From Chloroflexota bacterium (GTDB lineage: Bacteria > Chloroflexota > Anaerolineae > Anaerolineales > Villigracilaceae), in NCBI GenBank assembly GCA_023459215.1, contig JAEWVF010000026.1, positions 5,437-69,436 of the forward strand: a stretch of 64,000 nt of DNA, written 5' to 3'. The notes under the pieces were generated by a model. The model saw only the letters and a list, made by a program, of their open reading frames with translations. It was not told the origin of the DNA and ran no database searches. Below, piece by piece: positions 32,166-39,809 of the stretch. Every line of letters begins with the position of its first letter. The first letter of the stretch is position 1. The translations under genes and the position numbers were made by a program.

Positions 32166-34172
32166 TCAGGCGACCATCAGCAGGCCGTCGATCTGGGCCA
32201 GGATTTGTTCGTTGGAGAAGCCGGTTCCGCTGATCGCGCCTGCCGGGCAGGCGGCCACGCAGGTGCCGCAGCCCTGGCACAGGGCCGGGTTGATGCGGGT
32301 AACTGCCAGGTCGCTGATGAAGGAGATGGCATTGAAGGGGCACAGGTTGTTGCAGATGCGGCAGCCGGAGCATTTCTCTTCATCTACGGTGGCGCGGATG
32401 GGTTCGAGGGCAACTTCCTTTTGTAGGATTTTGTCCAGTACGCGCGCCGCCGCTGCCGCTCCCTGCGCGACCGAGGTGGGGATGTCCTTCGGGCCGCTGG
32501 CGCAGCCGGCAATCATCACACCGTCGGTCATGGTCGAGACCGGGTCGAGTTTGGGGTGCTTTTCAATGAACCAGCTATCCGCCGAGCAGGAAATGCCGAA
32601 CTTCTTGGCGGTTTCTTTGGCATCGCTGCGCGGCTCCATGCCATTCGACAGGATGACCATGTCGACCGGGATGCGGCGCTGCTTGCCCGCGAAGGTGTCC
32701 TCGACCTGGATGATGAGTTTGCCTTCTTCGTGCGGCTGGCGGGCGGCGTCGGTGACTTCGGCCACTTTGCCGCGCACCATCAGTGTCCCTTCTTCGAGCA
32801 CGCGCTGGTAGAACTCGTCGTAGGCCTTGGCCGCGGTACGCATGTCGATGTAAAACTCGTAGACGGTTGCCCCGGTGCGTTCCTTAACCAGGTGGGCGAA
32901 CTTCAGGCTCTGCATACAACAGATGGTCGAGCAGTAATTGTTGAAGTTGCGGTCGCGCGAACCGACGCAGTGGATGATGCCGACTGTTTTCGGCGTGGTT
33001 TTGCCATCGCGCATGACGATGTTGCCGTTGGTCGGCCCGGCGGCATTGCTCAAGCGCTCGAATTCCAGGCTGTTGAAAACGTTGGCCAGCCGTCCGTAAC
33101 CGTAATTGGTCACTTTGCGGGCATCGAACAGGTCATAGCCAGTCGCCAGGATGATGTTGCCGACTTCGACGTTGAAAAGTTCATCCTGCTGGTTGAAGTC
33201 GATGGCGTTGGTCGGACAGAACTTTTCGCAGGCCTTGCAGGTGCCTTTTTGGAAATAGGTGCAGTTTTCGCGGTCGATAACCGGATACTTGGGCACGGCC
33301 TGGGCGAACGGGGTGTAAACCACTTTGCGGTAGCCCAGCCCGGCTTCGTAGACATCGTCGATGATTTTCTTGGGGCATTTCTCGATGCAAACGGCGCAGC
33401 CGGTGCACAGGTCTTCGTTGACGTAGCGCGCCTTTTTGCGGATGGTGACGCCGAAGTTGCCGACGTAGCCACTGACGCTTTCGACCTCGCTCCAGGTCAG
33501 CAGGGTGATGTTCGGGTGCGTCCCAGCCTCGACCATGCGTGGGGTCAGGATACAGGCCGAACAGTCCAGGGTCGGGAAGGTTTTGTCGAACTGGGCCATG
33601 TGCCCGCCGATGGAGGGTTCGCGCTCGACCAGATAAACGTGGAAACCGGCGTTGGCAATTTCCAGCGCGGCCTGGATTCCAGCGATGCCGCCGCCGACCA
33701 CCAGCGTGTTCGGGTTGATCGGCACTTTCAGTTCCTGCAACGGCTCATCGTACAGGACGCGATGCACGCCGCCCGAAAGGATGGCCTTGGATTTTTCGGT
33801 TGCGGCGACCTTGTCGGTATGCACCCACGAAACCTGCTCGCGGATTGAGACCAGTTCGCACATATACGGGTTCAGCCCGGCATTTTCGCTTGCCTTGCGG
33901 AAGGTTTTCTCGTGCAGGTGCGGCGAACAGGCTGCCACGACAACCCCGTCCAACCCAAATTCCTTGATATCCTTTTCGATCAACTCCTGGCCGAGGCTGG
34001 AGCACATGAATTTGTAATCGCGGGCAACCACCACGCCTTTGTGCGCCAGTTCTTCCCCGGCCCACTTGGCAACGTTTTCCACGTCCACCATCCCGGCGAT
34101 GTTGGAGCCGCAATGGCAAACGTAAACGCCGATTTTCTCAGGTTTTTTATTGGGTTTTTCTTCGGCGCTCAT
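32166..34172 (-). CDS. hdrA: Heterodisulfide reductase subunit A, flavin-bifurcating core
   Basis: 668 aa. The N-terminal Fe-S domain has VYVCHCGSNIAG and related Cys; a thioredoxin-reductase-like FAD domain begins at TLVVGGGIAGIQAALE. An inserted ferredoxin pair is CTGCAVCIEKCP and CKACEKFCP, and a C-terminal pair is CSGCRICNNLCP and CQGCGTCVAACP. This full set of cluster sites matches methanogen HdrA, where FAD splits electron pairs between ferredoxin and heterodisulfide. In this bacterium CoM/CoB are not expected, so the disulfide partner is unknown. The ATG overlaps the hdrB stop by four bases. Confidence 0.93.
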   Translation of the reverse strand: MSAEEKPNKKPEKIGVYVCHCGSNIAGMVDVENVAKWAGEELAHKGVVVARDYKFMCSSLGQELIEKDIKEFGLDGVVVAACSPHLHEKTFRKASENAGLNPYMCELVSIREQVSWVHTDKVAATEKSKAILSGGVHRVLYDEPLQELKVPINPNTLVVGGGIAGIQAALEIANAGFHVYLVEREPSIGGHMAQFDKTFPTLDCSACILTPRMVEAGTHPNITLLTWSEVESVSGYVGNFGVTIRKKARYVNEDLCTGCAVCIEKCPKKIIDDVYEAGLGYRKVVYTPFAQAVPKYPVIDRENCTYFQKGTCKACEKFCPTNAIDFNQQDELFNVEVGNIILATGYDLFDARKVTNYGYGRLANVFNSLEFERLSNAAGPTNGNIVMRDGKTTPKTVGIIHCVGSRDRNFNNYCSTICCMQSLKFAHLVKERTGATVYEFYIDMRTAAKAYDEFYQRVLEEGTLMVRGKVAEVTDAARQPHEEGKLIIQVEDTFAGKQRRIPVDMVILSNGMEPRSDAKETAKKFGISCSADSWFIEKHPKLDPVSTMTDGVMIAGCASGPKDIPTSVAQGAAAAARVLDKILQKEVALEPIRATVDEEKCSGCRICNNLCPFNAISFISDLAVTRINPALCQGCGTCVAACPAGAISGTGFSNEQILAQIDGLLMVA

Positions 34173-35164
34173 TCCTTCACCTCCTGCTGGGGATTGGGAT
34201 TGTTCTTCAGCCGCCGCTGGGGCATGGGCAGGCCTTCGGCTTTTTTCTTGGGACTTTCGACCGGCTCAGGAACGCTGACGCCGATCCGCTGGAGGGCTTT
34301 CTTTGCGCTGACAATTTCCATGCCAAAGCCGAGGTCTTTGGCTTCCAGACCAAAAGCCAGGCCCATCAGTTGGGTGAAGAAAACGATAGGCATCTGGTAG
34401 TTGGTGCCGAAGAAGCGGTTGGTTTCCGCCTGGTAGGCGTCCAGGTTCATCTGGCACATCGGGCAGACGGTGGTCATGATGTCGGCCTGGTAATTGTCCG
34501 CCGAGGCAACCAGGCGGCGGATCAACTCGTAAGCAGTTTCCGGGCCGATCTGGGTCATGTGTCCGCCGCAGCAAGTGGTCTTGAGCGGGAAGTCGATCAC
34601 CTCCGCGCCGAGGGCTTTGAGCAACTCGTCCAGTTCGGTCGGGTGTTCATGGTCGGACCAGCGGTGGTAATAATCGGGGCGCGGCACCATGCAGCCCAGG
34701 TAGGGCGCGATGCGCAGCCCGGTCAGGGGCCGCACCACCTTGCTTTTAATGGTATCCAGACCCACGTCGTAGATGAGCACCTCGAGCAGGTGGCGGATGT
34801 CGAGCGAACCCGGATCGTAATGCAATCCGCCCGCCGCGAGGGCCTCGTTGACCTTTTCCCCCAGGGCCGGGCGTTCGGCCATGTAGTAATCGGCTTTGGA
34901 CAGGTTCAGGTAGCAGGCCGAGCAGGGCGCGACGACGGTGTGGGTGCTATTGGCCTGCTGGGAGGCGATGGCCAGGTTGCGGGCGATCAGCGAATAGGCA
35001 GGAATCAGGTTGATGCTCAGGTATTCGGTTGCGCCGCAGCAGTTCCAATCGTCGATTTCATGCAGTTCCATGCCGAGCACGCCTTTGATTGCGCGCAGCG
35101 AATCGCCGTAGGCTTTGGCAGAGCCTTCCATGGAGCAGCCGGGATAGAGAATGTATTCGTTCAT
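34169..35164 (-). CDS. hdrB: Heterodisulfide reductase subunit B
   Basis: 331 aa. Two CCG domains, each a noncubane [4Fe-4S] site in methanogens: PGCSMEGS ... DWNCCGATEY ... PCSACYLNL, and LGCMVPRP ... TTCCGGHM ... CPMCQMNL. The C-terminal tail (~45 aa, Lys/Pro-rich) is extra compared with archaeal HdrB. Subunit B carries the substrate-reducing site. Translationally coupled to hdrA (ATGA) and hdrC (overlap). Confidence 0.93.
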   Translation of the reverse strand: MNEYILYPGCSMEGSAKAYGDSLRAIKGVLGMELHEIDDWNCCGATEYLSINLIPAYSLIARNLAIASQQANSTHTVVAPCSACYLNLSKADYYMAERPALGEKVNEALAAGGLHYDPGSLDIRHLLEVLIYDVGLDTIKSKVVRPLTGLRIAPYLGCMVPRPDYYHRWSDHEHPTELDELLKALGAEVIDFPLKTTCCGGHMTQIGPETAYELIRRLVASADNYQADIMTTVCPMCQMNLDAYQAETNRFFGTNYQMPIVFFTQLMGLAFGLEAKDLGFGMEIVSAKKALQRIGVSVPEPVESPKKKAEGLPMPQRRLKNNPNPQQEVKE

Positions 35165-35757
35165 TCTGTTAACTCCAGGGTTTTGGCTTTTTCAAGGATG
35201 TTGGTGAGTTGTTCCATGTTTTTGATGCGGGTTGGCGTGATATTCATGCGCTGCTTGGTCAGCATTCCCAATCCCATGCCGGCCATGCCAGGCAGGCGCA
35301 GCGGGAAGTGTTTGATGTAATGGAAGCTGGCCAGCCCCAATTCAAAACTGCGCCCGAAACTCTCCACCATTCCTACGAAGGTTTGAGAAAAATCGGGCGC
35401 AGTTGAGTCTTTATACTGCTTGGCCTTGATGTCCATGCCTTTGAGCGTGTACATGACATCGGCAATATGCACATTTTGCGGACAGCGCACCACGCAGTGA
35501 TAACAGGACACGCAAATCCAGGGTGTGTTGCTGCGGAGGACATCTTCCCTCATGCCAGCCCTGAGCATGGCGAACAACATGCGCGGGGTATGATCCATAT
35601 CGGCAGCGGAGGGGCAGGAGCCGCCGCAGGTGCCGCACTGGATGCACATCTCCAGCCGTGACACTCCGGCGGTGGCGACGCTGACCTCGTGCAGCAGGGT
35701 CAAATCTTCTTGCTGGCGCAGGCCTGCGCCTTGTTTGGGCACAGTTGCATTTGGCAT
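35161..35757 (-). CDS. hdrC: Heterodisulfide reductase subunit C
   Basis: 198 aa. Two [4Fe-4S] motifs, CIQCGTCGGSCPSA and CVSCYHCVVRCPQ, transfer electrons from HdrA to HdrB. There is no transmembrane helix, so it is the soluble HdrABC type rather than HdrDE. The start ATG has an excellent GGAGGT five bases upstream. First gene of the operon hdrCBA-mvhDGA-protease-cNMP-fold. The 270-bp divergent region upstream has two CRP-type palindromes. Confidence 0.93.
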   Translation of the reverse strand: MPNATVPKQGAGLRQQEDLTLLHEVSVATAGVSRLEMCIQCGTCGGSCPSAADMDHTPRMLFAMLRAGMREDVLRSNTPWICVSCYHCVVRCPQNVHIADVMYTLKGMDIKAKQYKDSTAPDFSQTFVGMVESFGRSFELGLASFHYIKHFPLRLPGMAGMGLGMLTKQRMNITPTRIKNMEQLTNILEKAKTLELTE

Positions 35758-35881
35758 GAGACCTCCATATTTAGTTATAAAAAAGTGGCGGAGTTATCAG
35801 ATTGTCTTATGAAAAAACCTCTTACAGTAAAGGATACATTTTTTTATCCCCCTTTTGTCAGTATGAAAAATCACCAGGGAA

Positions 35882-35897
35882 TGTGACAAAAGTCACA
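35882..35897. promoter_or_regulatory. CRP-family operator 1
   Basis: TGTGA-CAAAAG-TCACA, a perfect match to the CRP consensus TGTGA-N6-TCACA, in the divergent hdrC/purL promoter region. It lies about 125 nt upstream of hdrC and about 130 nt upstream of purL. Confidence 0.75.
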
Positions 35898-35923
35898 GTT
35901 TTTTGCGCATGTCATAATCTTAT

Positions 35924-35939
35924 GGTGAAAAAAGTCACA
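35924..35939. promoter_or_regulatory. CRP-family operator 2
   Basis: GGTGA-AAAAAG-TCACA, one mismatch from the CRP consensus, 42 bp from operator 1 centre to centre (four helical turns), so both would face the same side of the DNA. Its centre lies about 75 bp upstream of the predicted purL transcription start. Confidence 0.7.
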
Positions 35940-35970
35940 AAGTCGGCGTATTCCCGCCTGGGCAAAGTGT

Positions 35971-35999
35971 TTGACTAGACAAATCGCGCAGGGTAAAAT
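35971..35999 (+). promoter_or_regulatory. Sigma-70 promoter for the purine operon
   Basis: TTGACT, a 17-nt spacer, TAAAAT. The transcription start would be near 36006, giving a leader of about 20 nt that contains AAGGTGG before the purL ATG. No purine riboswitch fits in this short leader. Confidence 0.7.
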
Positions 36000-36026
36000 G
36001 AACCATTCTTGCACAAGGTGGTTGCC

Positions 36027-38840
36027 ATGCCTGTTTTTCGTTTTGTTGTTCAATTCACTGCCCATGACCCGCGTTCGGCGGGCTTTTTATCGGATGCCAG
36101 GGCTTTGGGCTTCCATAACTTAAGTAAAATGATTTGCCAGGATTTGTATTTCATCGAGGGTCAATTGTCGCCGGAAGAGGCGGAACGATTGGCCCTCGAA
36201 CTTTTAAGCGACCCGGTCACGCAGACGGTCGAGACTTCAATTTTGAGCGCCGAACCTGCCCCGACTGCGTTCAATCGGGTCGAGGTGGCTTTTCGCCCCG
36301 GCGTGACCGATCCGGTGGCGCATGAAATCGTGCGCGCAGCCCGTGAACTGGGTTTTGCTGGCGTCCAGCGCGCGGCGACCGGGATGAGATTCCTGGTCGA
36401 GGGTCTGAATGTGGTCGAAGTTGGAAAACTTGCCCGGCAGTTGCTGGCCAACAACGTGATCCAGCACTGGCGGATTGGCGACATCGTTCCCTCTTTCCCC
36501 GAAGAAGCCCAGGCCAGTGGCGAAGTTGAGATCATCGACCTGCGCACTTTGAGCGATGAGCAACTGCTCGAGGTATCCAAAGACCGGCGCGCTGCCCTTG
36601 ACCTGGCCGAGATGCAGGCCATCCAGGCCTATTACCGCAAAATTGACCGCGACCCAACGGATGTTGAGTTCGAGACCATCGCCCAAACCTGGAGCGAGCA
36701 TTGTGTGCATAAGACGTTTAAGGCGAAAGTCGATATTCGAGTTTCGAATGCTCGAAACTCGAATATCGAATCATCGAATATCGAAACTGTCGACTCCATC
36801 ATCAAAACCTACCTCAAATCTGCCACTGACAAAATCGCCGCGCCCTGGGTGATTTCCGCTTTTGTTGATAATGCCGGGATTATCGACTTTGACGATGAAT
36901 TCGAGATTTCCTTCAAGGTCGAGACGCACAACCATCCATCCGCCATCGAACCGTTCGGCGGTGCGAATACCGGCGTCGGCGGCGTCATCCGCGATGTGCT
37001 CGGAGTCAGCGCCAAACCCATCGCCGCCACCGACATCCTGTGCTTTGGCCCGCAGGATATGGATCCCGAGGCCCTGCCCGAAGGGGTGTTGCACCCGCGC
37101 CGCATCCAGAGCGGAGTCGTGGCCGGGGTGCAGGATTACGGCAACAAAATCGGCATTCCGACCGTCAACGGCGCGATCCTGTACGATGAAGGCTATACCG
37201 CCAACCCGCTGGTGTTCTGCGGCTGCGTCGGCATTGCCCCAAAGGGCAAACATTGCAAAAATCCACAGCCCGGCGACCGGGTCATCGTACTTGGCGGCCG
37301 CACCGGACGTGACGGCCTGCGCGGCGCGACTTTCTCCTCGATGACGATGGATGCCCAAACCGGCGAAGTCTCCGGGGCCTCCGTCCAGATTGGCGACCCG
37401 ATTACCGAAAAGGGACTGATCGATGTCATCGTCCGCGCGCGCGATGCCGAACTCTATAATGACATCACCGACTGCGGCGCGGGCGGCCTGTCCTCGGCGG
37501 CGGGCGAAATGGCCTCCGTTATCGGCGCGGAGATCGAACTGCAAGATGTGCGCCTGAAATATCCCGGTCTGGCGCCCTGGGAAATCTGGCTTTCCGAGGC
37601 ACAGGAACGCATGGTGCTGGCGGTTGCGCCCGAAAAACTCCCGGCTTTGCAGGAGCTGTGCGACACTTTCAATACCGAACTGACCGACATCGGCGTTTTT
37701 ACCGGGGATGGCAAACTGATTGTCCGCTACGGCGGCAAAACTGTGCTCGAACTGGAAAACGAATTCCTGCACGAGGGCATTCCACAGCGGCAGCTAAAGG
37801 CAGTAATTGGTAATGAGAAAGAAGAAATGAGTAATGAGAAACGCATTTCTCAGCAACTTGTTTCTGGGCAACTTCTTTCCCTTCTCTCCTCCCCCAACAT
37901 CGCCTCCAAAGCCGCGACCATTCGCATCTACGACCACGAAGTCCAGGGTGGAACCGTTGTTAAGCCGTTGACCGGCGTCGAAGCCGATGCGCCCTCCGAT
38001 GCGACCGTGCTCAAGCCGATTGGCACGCGCGGCGCGAAGGGCATTGTCCTGTCCAATGGCATCAACCCCGAATATGGCAAACGCGACGCCTACAAGATGG
38101 CCCTGGCGGTCATCGACGAGGCCATCCGCAACGCGGTCGCTGTTGGCGCTGACCCGGCCCGTATCGCCATTCTCGACAACTTCTGCTGGGGCGACCCCAA
38201 ACGCCCCGAAACGATGGGCACGCTGGTCGAGGCCTGCCGCGGTTGTCACGATGGCGCGCTGCTGTTCGGCGCGCCTTTCATCAGCGGCAAGGACTCGCTC
38301 AACAACGAATACCTCGGCGCCGACGGCCTGCGTCACTCCATCCCGCCGACCCTGCTGATTTCCGCGATTGGCATCATCGACGATGTATCCACCGCCATTA
38401 CGATGGATTTGAAGGCCCCCGGAAACGCCCTCTACCTGGTTGGAAAATTGCCAACGAGCAATCACCCGGTTCCCGAAGTCCCCGCCCACGCCCCGGCCCT
38501 CTACCGCGCCTTGCACAAAGCCATCCAGCAGGGGTTGGTTAAATCTTGTCATGATTTGAGCGAGGGCGGTCTTTCAGTCGCCGCCGCCGAAATGTGCATC
38601 GGAGGCCGCCTGGGCCTGGACCTGCTCGGATCGCTCTCACCCGCAGCCTGTTTTGCCGAAGCGAACGGCTGTTTACTGGCTGAAATCGACCCCGCCGCCG
38701 AATCCGCCTTCCGCGCCCTGTTCGCCGGCCTGCCCCTGACGAAGGTTGGCGCGGTCACGTCCGAGCCGGTCTTGAAAATTGCCGGTGAAGAAATCCCCGT
38801 TGCCGACCTGGTCAAAGCCTTTACTGGCGATATTCGATAA
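36027..38840 (+). CDS. purL: Phosphoribosylformylglycinamidine synthase, PurS-PurS-PurL fusion
   Basis: 937 aa. Residues 1-165 contain two tandem PurS-like modules (FRFVVQFTAHDPRS; VEVAFRPGVTDPVAHEIVRAARELGF). The PurL synthetase follows: a linker helix region near ETIAQTWSEHCVHKTF, ATP site KVETHNHPSAIEPFGGANTG, and the duplicated AIRS-like halves with DCGAGGLSSAAGEM and SCHDLSEGGLSVAAAEM. It forms FGAM from FGAR, ATP and ammonia; the glutaminase PurQ is a separate gene downstream. Two in-frame insertions (36731-36791 and ~37798-37890) are low-complexity repeats. Start at MPVFRFVV, preceded by AAGGTGG. Confidence 0.92.
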   Translation: MPVFRFVVQFTAHDPRSAGFLSDARALGFHNLSKMICQDLYFIEGQLSPEEAERLALELLSDPVTQTVETSILSAEPAPTAFNRVEVAFRPGVTDPVAHEIVRAARELGFAGVQRAATGMRFLVEGLNVVEVGKLARQLLANNVIQHWRIGDIVPSFPEEAQASGEVEIIDLRTLSDEQLLEVSKDRRAALDLAEMQAIQAYYRKIDRDPTDVEFETIAQTWSEHCVHKTFKAKVDIRVSNARNSNIESSNIETVDSIIKTYLKSATDKIAAPWVISAFVDNAGIIDFDDEFEISFKVETHNHPSAIEPFGGANTGVGGVIRDVLGVSAKPIAATDILCFGPQDMDPEALPEGVLHPRRIQSGVVAGVQDYGNKIGIPTVNGAILYDEGYTANPLVFCGCVGIAPKGKHCKNPQPGDRVIVLGGRTGRDGLRGATFSSMTMDAQTGEVSGASVQIGDPITEKGLIDVIVRARDAELYNDITDCGAGGLSSAAGEMASVIGAEIELQDVRLKYPGLAPWEIWLSEAQERMVLAVAPEKLPALQELCDTFNTELTDIGVFTGDGKLIVRYGGKTVLELENEFLHEGIPQRQLKAVIGNEKEEMSNEKRISQQLVSGQLLSLLSSPNIASKAATIRIYDHEVQGGTVVKPLTGVEADAPSDATVLKPIGTRGAKGIVLSNGINPEYGKRDAYKMALAVIDEAIRNAVAVGADPARIAILDNFCWGDPKRPETMGTLVEACRGCHDGALLFGAPFISGKDSLNNEYLGADGLRHSIPPTLLISAIGIIDDVSTAITMDLKAPGNALYLVGKLPTSNHPVPEVPAHAPALYRALHKAIQQGLVKSCHDLSEGGLSVAAAEMCIGGRLGLDLLGSLSPAACFAEANGCLLAEIDPAAESAFRALFAGLPLTKVGAVTSEPVLKIAGEEIPVADLVKAFTGDIR
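36731..36791 (+). repeat. In-frame hairpin inside purL, TCGA words
   Basis: CGATATTCGAGTTTCGA (36731-36747) and TCGAAACTCGAATATCG (36752-36768) are a perfect 17-bp inverted repeat around a 4-nt loop, followed by ATCGAATCATCGAATATCGAA variants. Translated in frame as RVSNARNSNIESSNIET, about 16 residues not expected in PurL. Confidence 0.85.
37798..37890 (+). repeat. Second in-frame low-complexity insertion in purL
   Basis: GGTAATGAGAAAGAAG, AGTAATGAGAAACGC and GCAACTTGTTTCTGG, GCAACTTCTTTCCC form direct repeats; GAGAAA-CGCA-TTTCTC is a small palindrome. The segment encodes IGNEKEEMSNEKRISQQ plus following residues, between conserved PurL blocks. Confidence 0.6.
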
Positions 38841-38896
38841 TTCGAAACTCGAACATCGAGTACTCGAATAACGAATATCGAATAACGAATATCGAG
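38828..38896 (+). repeat. TCGA-word inverted repeat between purL and purQ
   Basis: CGATATTCGATAATTCGA at the start and TCGAATAACGAATATCG later are nearly complementary; CGAATAACGAATATCG occurs twice. The purL stop codon lies inside. Same word family as 36731-36791 and 29080-29160. Confidence 0.7.
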
Positions 38897-38902
38897 CCTC
38901 CC

Positions 38903-39700
38903 ATGAAACCAATTGCCCTCATCCTGCAAGCCCACGGCACCAACCGCGACCTCGACGTTGCCGAAGCCCTGACCCTGGCCGGTGCAACCCCGGTCTTTGC
39001 CCCGCTCAATGAACTGCGCGCCGGGAAAAAACATTTTTCCGATTACCAGATGCTGGTCGTCCCCGGCGGCTTTTCCTACGCCGATGCCCTCGGCGCGGGC
39101 AAACTGCTCGCCCTCGACCTGAATTCTTACTTTAAAGAGCAGATCACTGCCTTTGTCGCGGCTGGTAAACCCGTCATTGGGATTTGTAACGGCTTCCAGG
39201 CGTTGGTTAAATCCGGAGTGTTGCCGTTTGGAAATGAATTGAAGGATGAAAGAGGAAAGAATGCTTCAGGCGCAACCTTGACTTTCAATCAAAAAGGCCA
39301 TTTCGAGTGCCGTTGGGTTGATCTTGCGCCGATTTCACAGAAATGTGTCTGGACCAAGGGCTTGGGCGATAATATTACCTGTCCGATTGCTCACGGTGAA
39401 GGCAATTTCCAAACTACGGCCAGCTTTCCTATTTCGTCTTTCCTTGAAAACGACCAAATCGCCCTGACCTACACCCATCCTGACGGTTCTCCCGCCAACG
39501 GCGACTACCCCGCCAACCCCAACGGTTCGCTGCTCGATATTGCCGGCATCTGCAACCCGGCGGGCAATGTCCTCGGGCTGATGCCGCACCCGGAGAATCA
39601 CATCCACCCCTGGCAGCATCCGCGCCACACCCGGGGCGAGAGCGGTGGCAGCGGATTGGCGTTATTCCAAAACGGCGTTCAATATGTTTCGCAGGGTTGA
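38903..39700 (+). CDS. purQ: Phosphoribosylformylglycinamidine synthase, glutaminase subunit
   Basis: 265 aa, class I glutamine amidotransferase. Nucleophile Cys in IGICNGFQAL, with VPGGFSYADALGAG before it, the catalytic His-Glu pair in MPHPENH near the C-terminus, and HGEGNF between them. It hydrolyses glutamine and delivers ammonia to PurL. At 265 aa it is longer than B. subtilis PurQ (~227), as in several Gram-negative-type stand-alone forms. Start ATG follows a GAGCCTCCC sequence without a strong Shine-Dalgarno; the repeat at 38828-38896 fills the gap after purL. Confidence 0.92.
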   Translation: MKPIALILQAHGTNRDLDVAEALTLAGATPVFAPLNELRAGKKHFSDYQMLVVPGGFSYADALGAGKLLALDLNSYFKEQITAFVAAGKPVIGICNGFQALVKSGVLPFGNELKDERGKNASGATLTFNQKGHFECRWVDLAPISQKCVWTKGLGDNITCPIAHGEGNFQTTASFPISSFLENDQIALTYTHPDGSPANGDYPANPNGSLLDIAGICNPAGNVLGLMPHPENHIHPWQHPRHTRGESGGSGLALFQNGVQYVSQG

Positions 39701-39715
39701 CAGTTCTCCAGTTAC

Positions 39716-39809
39716 CCGGTTATTCAGTTATTCTATTAAGAGCGGCGCGACCGGTCCAATGGATAACCGTAAAACCGCACAACCGGATAACCGAACAACG
39801 AGGCTCTTA
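39716..39809 (+). repeat. Intercistronic inverted repeat between purQ and purC
   Basis: CCGGTTAT (39716-39723) is complementary to the ATAACCG words at 39763-39769 and 39787-39793, and TAAGAGC (39737-39743) to GCTCTTA (39803-39809), which abuts the purC start codon. The words GGATAACCG and ACAACCGG repeat within it. Confidence 0.6.

Noticed and set aside
35862..35875. Third CRP-like box (TATGA-AAAA-TCACC)
   Set aside because: Half-sites are separated by four, not six, bases and both differ from consensus.
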